Assembly (NCBI RefSeq): GCF_019320115.1
Contig: NC_089582.1
Location: 118,814,657 to 118,878,656 of the forward strand
DNA: 64,000 nucleotides
Direction: 5' to 3'
DNA from: Miscanthus floridulus
Taxonomy: Eukaryota; Streptophyta; Magnoliopsida; Poales; Poaceae
Under the pieces are notes generated by a model. It was not told the DNA's origin, did not search any database, and saw only the letters and a list, made by a program, of their open reading frames with translations. The translations under genes were made by a program, and so were the position numbers. This document shows positions 18,666 to 30,474 of the stretch, piece after piece. Position 1 is the first letter of the stretch, and every line of letters begins with the position of its first letter.

Positions 18666-21600
18666 GTTAGGCAACCTAAGATTAGTGTTGGAGGGGAAAC
18701 CACTTCACCAATTAGAAACACAATTTGAAGGTTTCCCAAGGACGAGCTCCTATCCTAAAACAAGCAATTTTGGGAGATAACATGAGCTTTTATTTTTTTG
18801 TAATGCCCTTGTGAAGTGAGCATAGAAATATAATTCTGAACATATTCCTTTGGGTATTTCTGTCACTAACCATTTTAGGTTTGAAACAAAAAGAATGAAC
18901 AATGATGACTCAAGGTATGCCCAACCAATCATCATGCAACATTGAATCACATCCATCCAAACTTGACTTTGTGTTGCAAAATTCAAGCCTAGGGGATGGG
19001 CTTCTCTGAAAAATTTTATGCCATGTTGCTAATTTATCTTGGTTGTCTCTACCTTTAAATCATGCTCAATAACAATCATGCTTTTTTTTATCTCTAATTG
19101 AATAAATCTCTATAATGCTTTCATGCTACCTTTGTTTTCCATAGTATACTTAAGGTTTGGAGTATTTTTATACACCTTTTAAATTAGGCATGGTGCTTAG
19201 TTTAAACCAAAAGGTGTGCTAATTTTATTTCCAAAGGCTTTTAAATTAAGCGAGGTGCTTAGATTAAAATGCCTTCCTAAATCAAATTAGACGTGGTGTC
19301 TAGGTTGATTTTTGAGCCAAAAGTATGCTTTAGTAGATACTGGTTATTTTGTTGGACTAACCCCTACAGGAAACTCTCAAATCAATTTGGGTAAGTCATG
19401 AGATGAATTTAAATCAGAGATGAAGCAAGGCACATGATGAACTCCAATAATGTTGCGCAAAGAAGACATAACTCATTCATGGTCATTTGCTTTGTCTTTA
19501 GCTGCAAGTTACTTTTGCCTTGAGCCATGCCTGTACAAAACATGATAAATAAAAACTATGCTAAAATAATTCTAACACCATCTTTTCATTAGCATAGAGG
19601 GAAAATACAAAATTCTGGACAAACAACCCGTGTTTAAAAATTGTATATTCCTTCGGGTATGTGTTGTCCACTAATCCTTTGCAGGCATAAAACAATGAGT
19701 GAGGAAAAAGGTCTAACAAGGTGTTAAAAAATTGAAGAGCAGAAAGATGGCATGACAAAAGGATGAGAAAGAAAGGGTGCAATCTAGGAGACAAGAAGCT
19801 CATGAATAGCTCAAGATGCGAGGCTAGCCAAAAAAGGAAAACTTCAAGCAAAAGGGAAGGACCATCATGAGTCATCTACCCTTCGTCATATGGTGATATC
19901 ACGCTTCAATGACAAAGGTAACCTCCTAAGGTAAATGGTCATCATTTAAGAAGGTTTTCCTTGATTCTAGTAGGCACACAAATAAGAAACAAACATGTTT
20001 GAGTTACAGTTCTACTTGATCCAACCTGATTACCTCAACATGTTTAGTTATTCAAGCTTGTTTCTAGCACCACTCTCTTGTGACCATAGTCTTAACCAAA
20101 TAAACTAAAAAATGCACATCCTATCTCTGGAAGCTGGTAGTCATAATCATGTAAAGATTGATACATTATGCATAGATAGACAATCCTTCCATGTGTTAAG
20201 CAACTCAATCTTTTCTGTCAAATAAACTTAAATGATACATTCATGCTCAACCTTCTGATATTACCACCTATGTTTGAACAAAGCACATAACATCAACTTC
20301 ATCTTGTTTAATGTGCCTAAGGTTAGAGAATAATAAGTAAAGTTTTGGTTCTGTTGGTGTTTTTCCTACCAACAGAGCCCATGCACTTGATCTCTACCTT
20401 GTTTTATAGCAGGACACACTTCAAGCAAAGTGTGGGGAAATTGATTCCCCAATTTCTATAAGTGAAGGTCCTGAACCTGTCAAACCAAAATCAAAACTCA
20501 AAACCAAGACAGGTTTGATGGAAGAAGGTGACATCACCATTAGAGACATCATCAAAAGAATCTTCGTCTTTAGAACAAACTGATGTATTAATGAACTTCA
20601 TAAGGAGAAGTCTAGTTCAAAGGACTTACAACACCGAGCCCTCACCGAAAGAGCTAGCTTGGGGGAGAAGCACCTTTGTGTATCCAGGTAAGTATTCTTT
20701 CTCCTTTTGTTTTAGATTTTAGTGTCTTTTCAATAGTTAAGAAAATGATGAATGAAACAAAATAAAAAGTTATCTTTATAATCAATATATATAGCTATAG
20801 TAATAATATGTGATCTTGTAAAATTGAAAACAAAATAAAAGGTGTGTCTAGTTTGCTTTAATTTATTTTTAAGAGTTGAATAAATAAAGAGGACTTAGAA
20901 TAATCTCTTGAATGGTAATGATGAATAGTTGCTCTATTGTAATTTCTTTCAAGTACCTAGTTTTCAGCCTTGAATTCTCCTAAGTTTTGAATAAGCTTGT
21001 TTTGATATAAGGATTTGCTCTGAACTTGAATTTCGTGGGTAGCATATGCTTGATCTAAGTCTAGGTAATTGACGGATATGACATGAGAAGGTCTGAGCTG
21101 CTATTTATCTTGTTTCAAGTGACACTAAAGTTCTGGAGATTTATCTACATGATGAGTTCCTGTATGACAATGTTTGAATTCCTACCAGAGCCATACATGT
21201 TATTTATGCTAGAAAACTTCCACATATATGCTGCTTGCTTTTGCATTGAGTTTTGTCAAGCTTTGTTGACCCTTATGAGAGGTTTGTCATACTCTTAAAA
21301 TCAAAATCATGTACACACCACCCAAATATGCACTACTCCTAAACTAGGGGTAGGCGCAAGAACATGCCTTCCATCTAGATCCACCCAAAAATGTTTTACT
21401 CCTACTCTGGGGGTGAATACAAAAACATGCTTGATAGGTTTTTCATCCACCAAATAAATGCTCCAAGTTCTTGTTACTATCTCTCAAAAGTTTTGTTGCA
21501 GAAAAGAGACATGGCGCTATGCAAAAGTTATTCATAAAAAAAGAAAATAAAAGAAAAAAAGAGTTGAGAAAAAATAGACAAGTATCTAAGATATCTAAAA

Positions 21601-22278
21601 CAATGGGTATTTAGATGCCTGCCTGAAAAAGAGAGAGAGATGAATAAGATAGCCCCTGCTCTCTAGCAAGTGTTTCCAAGTTTTAAAAGGGAGATAAGTT
21701 TTCAAGGAGCAAAGTAGAATTAGGATTAGCCACCATATATTCCACACACATGTACATCTTGATTTGATTGTATGACTCAACTCTCTTTGGATCCATTATT
21801 TGACTTTACAATATATGCATTGCAAGTATGCTCTAGCTTTCTTCCTACCTATGAACTCCACATAAATCTTAGTGGTAGGAAGACAAAAAAGGCATAACAT
21901 CTTTATTGCCTTGGTGAGGATCCACAAATACCACATATATTGAGAGATTTGAGAGTGTCATATAATAGAAGGTCTGAGTTTTATTTTGAAAAAAAAACTC
22001 TAGAATAATAGTTGAGCAAAGAACTTGAGACATAGTGTTTGATTTAATCATTCTGTCTTTCAATTGCTTAAGACCGAAGTGAAGGCGAAGAAGCCCCATA
22101 GTTGAAGGTAATATGAGTAAGTTTAAAGTTAGATCGGTTTATTCTAATCTGGAGGAGAATTCTTGTTTCAACGTATGTGTACTTTTGAGGAGTGAAAGCA
22201 TCGTAGCAACTCCTAATCCATTTTTTTGCTGAGTTTAGCTTTGCTTAGGGACTAGCAAAGGTTAAGCTTGGGGGAGCT
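18666..22278 (+). other. noncoding internal region of non-autonomous gypsy element
   Basis: These 3.6 kb of AT-rich sequence hold only short chance frames and no recognisable pol motif. A second AGCTTGGGGGAGAAG tract near 20655 resembles the terminal polypurine tract (AGCTTGGGGGAGCTTG, about 22265-22280). Long coding-free internal regions are usual in LARD-like grass elements. Confidence 0.75.
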
Positions 22279-23770
22279 TGTTGACAGTAGTTAACAGCCA
22301 TTATAAACCATCAATAAAACATGTATAAGGGCACAATTGTGATCACCAACAAAGGTCTAAGGGTTTAAACTAACAAATTCTATGAGTTTGGGTGAATATA
22401 TATTTTCTACAGGGTTCATCTAGAAATCCGTCAAGGCGGACCTACATGTCAGAATTAATTGTGCTTATCCACCAAGAAATAGGCACTAGAAGGTTCTAGA
22501 GGACTCCAGAGGACACCACACCAAAGCGACAGCTGAGGGGCTACCATGTGGGGCCAACCGGCCCGACCTACAGGCCACCCAGCCCTTGGGGCCACCTATC
22601 AGCCTCTGCCTCGTTATGTCGGTTCTCCACCATCTCCTAGGTTGCATCTACGCTGTTCTCTAAGTTGGTTTGATCCAAGGGCTCACGATGGACACTCTAG
22701 CCTATATATATCAGCCCCTGCCCCCTCCCTTAGCAGATCCCTGAAACTCTAATTCATACATTTAGGATCAAAGTCAGCAATCAAGAGAAGATTAGTCCTC
22801 CATAGGATCTAGTCTTATAAATAGAATAGTTTTTTCTCGAATACGCAAAAGATTTGTGTATCATTGTAATTAAGAATGAGAGTTTAACCATACACATGAC
22901 ATGCTTCTAATGAGCGCCCTAGGAGGTCTTACAGTTGTGACTAGACCTTCCTAGCAGACTATTTTGAACTTCGATATTACATAAAAGTAAACAACCAAAC
23001 TAAGAGCAGCGCAGTAACCTATGGAGCTGGGTGTCTCCGCTACTGGCCGTGCGACCCTGCTCCATCATCCAAGAAGAGTCTTCTACCAGTCCTAATAGAA
23101 TAGTGAGATAGAGAGTGAGGAAAGAGTTTGGAGGAGGTGACGGCCTATCGGTGCTCTCTCTATGGCTTGTACCTTGGCGGATTCAAGTTCTACTTGAGCT
23201 TGCCTTTGAGATCTCTCTGATAATCAACATCTGATTCAAGTAAGTAATTGTTTATATTGTTCATCAGGATCATGACTCTCTTTTGAGTGCTTTAATCTAT
23301 ATACGCTCTAGGTTAAAGTATTAATCATAAGTATAAGCGTGGTGCTTAGACTTGGGTTAATTGTGGAGGCCCCGTTGCATTCCAGAAGGTGGTAGATCAC
23401 GTGTGTGACATAAGTTCTATATAGCCTATACTATATAGCTTTGGTGACCCTTTGTAGTCCACCTCCCATCTATAGGCGCGCGTAGGATGCAGTTGCAAAG
23501 GAAAGCATCCTCTGCTGGTGTCTTTTCCTAGTAATATCCCTAGTTCAATAGTAGAAGACATAAGCTTACCTAAGTCATAAGTAGAGAACCTTAGTTATCC
23601 TCCGTATGCTCCTATTTATCCTAACCTTGTTGCTACCCCTAGTTAACTTAGACCGTAGTTAGTCTCACATGTTTCCTTGTGGATACGATACCTAGAATAC
23701 CTCCAGGTGAAAGCTACAACGGTATCCATGCGCTTGCGGATTTATTTGTTTACATTAAAATATACCAACA
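22279..23770 (+). repeat. 3' LTR of non-autonomous gypsy element, with retroposon insert
   Basis: It starts TGTTGACAGTAG and ends ATACCAACA. It is 1492 bp as found, and about 1218 bp once the insertion at 22830-23093 and its duplicated target are removed, matching the 1216-bp 5' LTR. Confidence 0.93.
22830..23093 (-). mobile_element. short non-LTR retroposon (LINE 3' end or SINE)
   Basis: 264 bp absent from the other LTR copy, flanked by a perfect 10-bp duplication AATAGAATAG (22820-22829 and 23094-23103). On the minus strand it ends GCGTATTCGAGAAAAAA, an A tail. No clear RNA polymerase III A or B box was seen at its 5' end, so a 5'-truncated LINE tail is favoured over a SINE. Confidence 0.85.
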
Positions 23771-23775
23771 ATAAC

Positions 23776-24128
23776 CAGAGTAAAAGAATCACTAGAGAGC
23801 ACTTGCATAGTAACTGACAGCCCAAAGGAATGCCAAACTTCATCCTGGATCCTAAGGCTAGGGGAGAAGGAGAGGCCTGAAAGATCCATGAAAAGCAAGA
23901 GGGGAATCACCTGAGTTCATGAATGGGTAGACATGAATCCAACCAGATGCAAGCCGCTCCAACAATCCATCGAAAACCTGGTGGGCAAAGGAGCAGGGGG
24001 ATTCACCATTGAGAGAACTCACAGAGATGCAGCTGCCAAACAGCAATAGGGGTAGTCGATGGAGATGCAGGGCAGCAGACCATCGACAGGCATGGGAAAG
24101 CAGGCGAGGGGTGGATGGTGGGACCGGG
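23776..24128 (-). other. LINE-A 5' UTR piece
   Basis: This sequence lies between the right target duplication of the gypsy-like element and the CCGGG at the left edge of the Sirevirus element. It carries no convincing reading frame and is assigned to LINE-A by continuity across the two insertions. Confidence 0.6.
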
Positions 24129-26150
24129 TGAAAGGTCCTAATATGGCTAGAGGGGGTGAATAGCCTATTTAAAAATTCTACAAGGCACTAGAGCAATTGA
24201 TTAGTACAACAAATGGTGTAATGCAATTTTGCACTAGCTCTACATGGGTTGCAAGCCACCTATCCCAACAATTCTAGTTGCTATGATTACTAGGTACACA
24301 CAAGAGCTAAGTCACTACTCACTAAGCTAGTGTGCTCTCAAAGACTAACTAAAGAGCCACACTAACCAAACTAACAAGCCCTCAAAGACTAGCTACACTA
24401 AATAGCTTGGCAACTAGTTTGCAACAATGTAAAGGAGGGGATATGATGATTATACCGCCAAGTAGAGGAATTGAACCAATCACAATGTAGTCAATCCAAT
24501 CACCGGGAGAAATCCAATCACACAAGAGACATAAGATTTTTCTCCCGAGGTTCACGAGTTTGCCGGCATGCTAGTACCTGTTGTGTCAACCAACACTTGG
24601 TGGTTTGATGGCTAAGAGGTGTTGCACGAACCTCGTCCATATAATTGGACACCGCAAGAATCTACCCACAAGTGAGGTAACTCAATGACACGAGTAATCC
24701 ACTAGAGTTACCTTTTGGTGCTCTACCGGGGAAGGTACAAGACCCCTCACAATCATCGGAGATGGCCATGAACAATCACCAACCCATGCCAAAGCTCCTC
24801 GACTACTCCAAGCCATCTAGGTGGCGGCAACCACCAAGAGTAACAAGAAGACCCACAACCAACACGATCCCAAGTGCCACTAGATGCTCAAACACAATGC
24901 AAAAGCACTTGGATCACTCCCAATCTCACTTTGGATGATCAAATCACAAGCTAGATGAGTGGGAGGCATGGGAGTATGCTCATAAGGTGTATCAACAAGT
25001 TATAGAGCGAAGAGAGTGAGCAAGAGCCAGCCACCATGCTTTTATAGATCCCCAACAACTCAACTAGCCATTATACCCTTTCACTGGGCTGTATGCGAGA
25101 TGACCGGACACGCTCGGTCGCTACATCTAGGCACTGCCTAGATGCCACGTGTTGCATTCAAATGGATATAGCCATTGGCACCCAACGGCTCTCTCTACAT
25201 GAAAGTTAGTGAACGATCAGACATGCCACTTAGAAAATGAATGGACACATAGAGGGCAGCGTCTGATCGAGTATAGAGAGCTCCTAGGGCCTCCTAGACA
25301 TGACCGAACGCGTTTGGTATTTAGGACCGAATGCACCCTTGCATTAGGTCAACACCACCGCACAAAACACCTCCTTTGACCGGACGCGATGCTCAGCGTC
25401 AAGTCACTCGTTCACTCAGAGTCTGGTCAAGATTAGAGACTACACCTAGAGGTCCAAGGCATGACCTGACATGTCAGATCCAACGCGAATGGACGTAGCC
25501 TAGTGTTCGGTCATCTCTGCCTTAGCTTCTCACGCTGGGGTCAAATACCGGATGTGTTTGGTCCCTATTCCGGACGTGTCCGGTCATGTCTGCACCATCG
25601 CCCGAGTCTGGTATACCAGACGCGTCTAGTATCAGTGTCGGACGCATTCGATCACCTGTGCCAGCATGAACAACTCCTTTCTCAACACCCTTGCTTCTAT
25701 GTGACAACACCAAAGTGTCTCACCACTTTTGCACGTGTGTTAGCATTTTTCACAAGCGTTTTCAAGGGTTAAATGTTAGCACACTAGGTCCTAATGCATA
25801 TGCTTGGAATTCAATCACATAGGGGCACTTGACAACCGTATCAACCATGAGAATTCCCCTCTTAATAGTATGGATATCGATCCTAAATCACTCACACCCT
25901 CTATGGTGTCTTGAGTGCAAATCAAAAAATGGCTCCTATTAAAATACCTTTGCCTTGAGCCTATTTTTGTTTTTCTCTTTCTTCTTTTCTAGATGTGAAG
26001 CACTTGATCATCTCCTTTGTGGCCATCACCTTCACCCTGACCATCATCTAGATTCACCACTTGGATTGGACTACCTCATCTAACTCACACACTTAAATCA
26101 AAGGTTAGTCCTAGGTTTCATCAATTATCTAAAACCAAACTAGGGTTTCA
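24129..26150 (-). repeat. 3' LTR of outer Sirevirus element
   Basis: 2022 bp. On the plus strand it runs TGAAAGGTCC...AGGGTTTCA. A minus-strand TATAAAAGC lies at 25038-25046. Upstream of it, in minus-strand terms (about 25098-25640), is a cluster of CCGGAC/GTCCGG words. Confidence 0.93.
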
Positions 26151-27212
26151 ATCTCCCCCTTTTTAGTAATTGATGATAGCCTATTTACAAAGATATTCAA
26201 TGAAGTCTTTTTGGATTCATGTTGCTTGCCCAAGTATATTATCATGTGTAAAGGTTATGAACAAGTTTCATCAACCCAAATTAGTAGTATTAGCTCCCCC
26301 TACATATGTGCTAAGAGTTTGGATTTAAAAGCTTGCACATATGCATGGATTTGAAGTTTGGGAGAGTAATAGCCACCAAATGATGCTAAGGTGTAAAGAA
26401 TGGACCTTTGAAGCGTGATACCAATCGAAGTTGCCATTTGAACACTATCCTTAGCACCATGGTTTGCTAGATACCACTTAAAAAGCAAAGGCAAACTAGA
26501 TATCTCGTGAGATCAACATTAGAAGCAAGGTTCTAGTACCACTTGTAAAAGATCAAGGTATATCTAGCTATCCAATGCATGCTAGTTTTTATTTCATCAA
26601 TCATTTTCTACAATCTAGCATACACCACACAAGCATTGATATGAAATTTTAAAAACTTGTGCCATGCAAGCAAACATGTGTGATGCACATACAAATGCAA
26701 CATGCAATTTTATGAGCTTTCTCCCCCTATCTTACTATCTTTGTGAATTTGTCTCCCCCTTTATTAATAATTAGCACAAAAGGAGAGCTCAAATTTTAGA
26801 TAGGTTGGGGTGAAACCATGTTAAGTGAGGATCATTTTTCCAATTTGGTTCAATCTAGATCACTCACAAAAGATATCTAACTCGGTTTGATCCAAGGACA
26901 AGCTTCTTCACACATCCAAATAAGGTTATCTTGTACCATGTTGGGTTAAACACTTATAGCTCATTCTCTAGATTAAACACTAGGTTCACAAGCACACAAA
27001 CATGTCATATGCTACCACTAGATCATTTCAAGCATACAAGCAATAGTGGTACCACACAAGCATCAAATTCATTTGATTTTCATGAATGAGCCTAAGACAT
27101 GTGAGGAATGACTAGATGCAGTAAACAAGTCCTTAGCAATAGATTAATGACATGTCAATCAACTTTACCTTGCTTTTCTCGAAGGAGAGGCATGTCATAT
27201 AATGGGGGTGCA
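26151..27212 (-). other. pol to 3' LTR spacer with several polypurine tracts
   Basis: About 1.06 kb without a gene. AGGGGGAG (read on the minus strand) occurs directly at the LTR (26153-26160) and again at 26294-26301, 26721-26728 and 26753-26760. Repeated polypurine tracts in this place are a known feature of Sireviruses. Confidence 0.7.
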
Positions 27213-27905
27213 TCAACACATATTTGAGAAGTTAAGTATGATCAATTCATTCCTAAACTTGCAAAACCTCTTCTCATCAAGTGGCTTGGTGAAGATATCA
27301 GCAAGTTGATCATCGGTGCCCACACTCTCAATACAAATGTCCCTCTTTTGTTGGTGATATCTTATGAAGTGATGGCGGACATCTATGTGCTTTGTTCTTG
27401 AATGTTGAACCGGGTTGTTGGTGAGCTTCATGGCACTCTTATTGTCACATAGCAATGACACTTGTTTGAATTTGATTCCAAATTCACTCAAAGTAGCCTT
27501 CATCTAAAGTAATTGAGCACAATAACTACTGGCCAAAATATACTCTACTTCGGTGGTTGAAAGTGCTACACTATTTTACTTCTTTGATGACCAAGGCACA
27601 AGTGATCTTCCCAACAATTGACATGTGTCTGATGTGCTCTTTCTCTCAACTTTGCATCCTACATAATCAAAGTCTGAATATCCAATCAACTCAAATTCTG
27701 CTCCTTTGGGATACCATAATCCAACATTTTGTGTATGCTTCAAGTACCTCAATATTCTCTTTGTTGCTTTCAAATGACTCTCTCTTGGTGAGGCTTGAAA
27801 TCTAGCACATATACATACACTAAATATCACATCCAACCTTGATATGGTCACATAGAGTAGGCTTCCAATCATAGACTGATACTTTGATCCACCATGTTGC
27901 CACAA
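27213..27905 (-). pseudogene. copia RNase H (broken)
   Basis: The minus-strand frames 27905-27576 and 27503-27213 hold the end of the reverse transcriptase and the RNase H domain: YSDFDYVGC, then LLCDNKSAMKL, HSRTKHIDVRHHFIR and DQLADIFTKPL, all standard near the end of copia pol. A stop just after WSSKK (about 27574) and a frame break separate the two. The final motif places the end of pol about 1.06 kb before the LTR. Confidence 0.9.
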
Positions 27906-28700
27906 GCATCACTATCTAAGTTTTTATTTGTCCCCATTGGTGTACTAATAGCTTTAGCATCATCCATTCCAAACTTGAGCATATCCTTGATGTACTTGCC
28001 TTGACTCACAAATGTGTCATTCTTCATTTGCTTGATTTGAAGACCAAGGAAGTAACTAAGCTCTCTAATCATGGACATCTCAAACTCACTTGCCATCATC
28101 TTTTCAAACTTCTCACAAAAATCTTAATTGGTTGATCCAAATATGATATCATCAACATAGATTTGCAACACAAACAAGTCATTGCCTAGCTTCTTGGTGA
28201 AGAGAGTGGTGTCAACCTTGCCCATCTTCAATCCCTTAGAGAGTAGGAAATCCATCAATCTCTCATACCATGCTCTTGGTGCTTGCTTTAAGCCATACAA
28301 AGCCTTTCTCAACTTGTAAACATGGTTGGGCTTCTTCTCATCTTCAAAATCAGGAGGTTGTTCAACATACACAAGCTCATTGATGTACCCATTTAGAAAT
28401 ACACTTTTCACATCCATTTGGTACAACTTGATGTTATGAACACAAGCATAGGCTAACAAGATCCTAATTGCTTCCAATCTTGCAACCGGGGCATATGTTT
28501 TTTCAAAGTCAAGACCTTTAACTTAAGTGTAACCTTGAGCCACTAATCTTGCTTTGTTCCTTACAACTATCCTATCTTGATCTTGCTTGTTCCGAAAGAC
28601 ACATTTTGTTCCAATCACATTATGATCCTTAGGCCTCTCAATAACTCCCATACTTGATTTCTTATAAAGTTGTTTAGCTCTTTATGCATAGTATTGACCC
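27869..28700 (-). pseudogene. copia reverse transcriptase (broken)
   Basis: The main frame 28477-28124 shows YQMDVKSVFLNG, ALYGLKQAPRAWYERL and the catalytic YVDDIIFGS. The frame 28099-27869 continues with SYFLGLQIKQ. The region above 28477 has further homology broken by stops and shifts. The catalytic Asp pair is intact, but the frame is not open. Confidence 0.9.
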
Positions 28701-28932
28701 AATCAACATCCAACAAAGCTTTATCTATCTTCTTTGGTTCAATGGATGACACAAATGAGAAATATTCATAAAATGATGCCAGTCTTGATCTTGTTTACAC
28801 ACCTCTTGAGATATCACCAATTATAGAATTCAATGAATGATCTCTTACAATATTGGTTGGTTGGATCACTTGAATTTGATTGCTTGCATTTGATTGATCA
28901 TTTGGTTGAGATGATAAACTAGCCACTTGTTG

Positions 28933-29754
28933 TTAATCTTGTACTTTGTCTTCACTTGTACTAGCTTGATTTTGATCATGAGAACCACTAGCTTGCACAT
29001 TTGAGTTAGAGAGCACTTGATTCTTGCCATCTTCAGCACCAATCACTTCTCTAGGTCTTATGTCACTAATGTCCATGTTTTTCATTGCATTGACCAATTG
29101 AGTGCCTCTCACATCATCCAAATTCTCGTCTTCCTCTTAGGAACCCTTGGTTTCATCAAATTCAACATCATGCACCTCCTCAAGAGTACCACTAGCCAAA
29201 TTCCAAACTCTATAAGCCTTACTAGTAGTTGAGTAACCAAGTAAGAAACCTTTATCATATTTCTTTTCAAACTTGCCCAATCTTGTGTCTTTCTTTAATA
29301 TGTAGCATTTGCAACCAAAAACATAAAAGTATGCAATGTTGGGCTTTCTATCATTCAAGAGCTAATAAGGTGTCTTCTCCTTTAATGGGTGACAATAGAG
29401 TCGGTTGCGATAGTAGCAAGCCGTGTTGATTGCTTCGGCCCAAAAAGAATGACTAACATTGTACTCACTCAACATTGATCTTGCCATGTCAATCAAGGTT
29501 CTATTCTTCCTCTCAACTAGACCATTTGATTGTGGAGTGCACTTGGCCAAAAATTGATGCCTAATTCCAAACTCATCACACAAATCATCAACTCTTGTGT
29601 TCTTGAACTCACTACCATTGTCACTTCTCACTTTCTTAATGGTTGTTTCAAACTCACTGTGAATTCTCTTAATGAATGTCTTAAAGGTTGCAAATACATC
29701 ACTCTTATCAACAAAAAAGAACACCCATGTATATTAAGTGAAATCATCCACAAT
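28933..29754 (-). pseudogene. copia integrase (broken)
   Basis: The frames 29724-29362 and 29358-29137 carry the integrase core, with VRSDNGSEFKN (second Asp) and TPQSNGLVERKNRTL (Glu). The first Asp region is frameshifted near 29800. YFYVFGCKCYILKK and GFLLGYS mark the C-terminal domain. An in-frame stop separates these two frames, and 29121-28933 is the linker toward reverse transcriptase. The catalytic residues that can be seen are present. Confidence 0.9.
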
Positions 29755-30420
29755 CATAAATCCATATTTGTTTCCACCAATGCTAGTGTAAGTGGTTGGT
29801 CCAAACAAGTCCATATGCAATAACTCAAATGCATTAATGTGCTCATCATGCTCTTCTTAGGATGTGTGTTACCAACTTGCTTTCCAGCTTGACATGCACT
29901 ACATAGCTTATCCTTCTCAAATGTGACATCTTTCAAGCCTCTAACTAGATCATACTTAATCAACTTGTTCAATTGTTTCATTCCAACATGACCAAGCCTT
30001 TTATGCCATAACCAACCCATGCTAGACTTAGTGAGCAAACATGTTGACAATTGAGCTTCTCTAGCATTGAAATCAACCAAGTATAGATTCTCATATCTAA
30101 ATCCTTTGAATATCAAGTTAGAGCCATCTACACTTATGATCTCTACATCATCCACACCAAATATGCACTTAAAACAAAGATCACACAATTGAGCTACCAA
30201 CAATAGGTTGAAGTTCAAGCTCTCTACTAGTAGCACATTGGAAATGCTCAAGTCATTGGATATTGCAATCTTATCAAGACCTTTGACCTTGCCTTTGCCA
30301 TTGTCACCAAATGTGATACTATCAATCATGTTGCTATCATTTTCATTGATTGAATTGAACATTCTTGAATCACCTGTCATATATTGTGTGCACCCACTAT
30401 CAAATACTCAATGCCTTCCT
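29754..30420 (-). pseudogene. copia protease and integrase zinc-binding region (broken)
   Basis: The protease active site Asp-Ser-Gly is at 30393-30401, inside FDSGCTQYMTGD, with a TGA stop two codons before it. The 208-residue frame then runs into the integrase zinc motif, LWHKRLGHVGMKQLNKL followed by CSACQAGKQ. A frameshift at about 30381-30475 separates this part from gag, and another near 29800 spoils the start of the integrase core. Confidence 0.88.
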
Positions 30421-30474
30421 CCGGCTTTATAATTGACCTACAAAAGAAGATCAATTCTTTTTAGGTACCCAAAC

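Larger units (their letters stand above)
15673..23770 (+). mobile_element. non-autonomous Ty3/gypsy-like LTR element (gag only)
   Basis: Two LTRs (15673-16888 and 22279-23770) bracket 5.4 kb of internal DNA, with a perfect target duplication ATAAC at 15668-15672 and 23771-23775. The primer site (TGGCGTTATTGCTGAGGA, 16896-16913) resembles the TGGCGCCGTTGCC type used by Athila/Tat-like gypsy elements. Gag is present, but no protease, reverse transcriptase or integrase was found, so it would need a helper. A GGGGGAG tract precedes the 3' LTR. It is inserted in the LINE-A 5' region. Confidence 0.93.

Noticed and set aside
22830..23093. A SINE
   Set aside because: The A tail and target duplication fit, but no RNA polymerase III A or B box was found. 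A LINE 3' end is as likely or more likely.
26151..27212. An envelope-like gene between pol and the 3' LTR, as in some Sireviruses
   Set aside because: No frame of useful length or with membrane segments is present on the coding strand.
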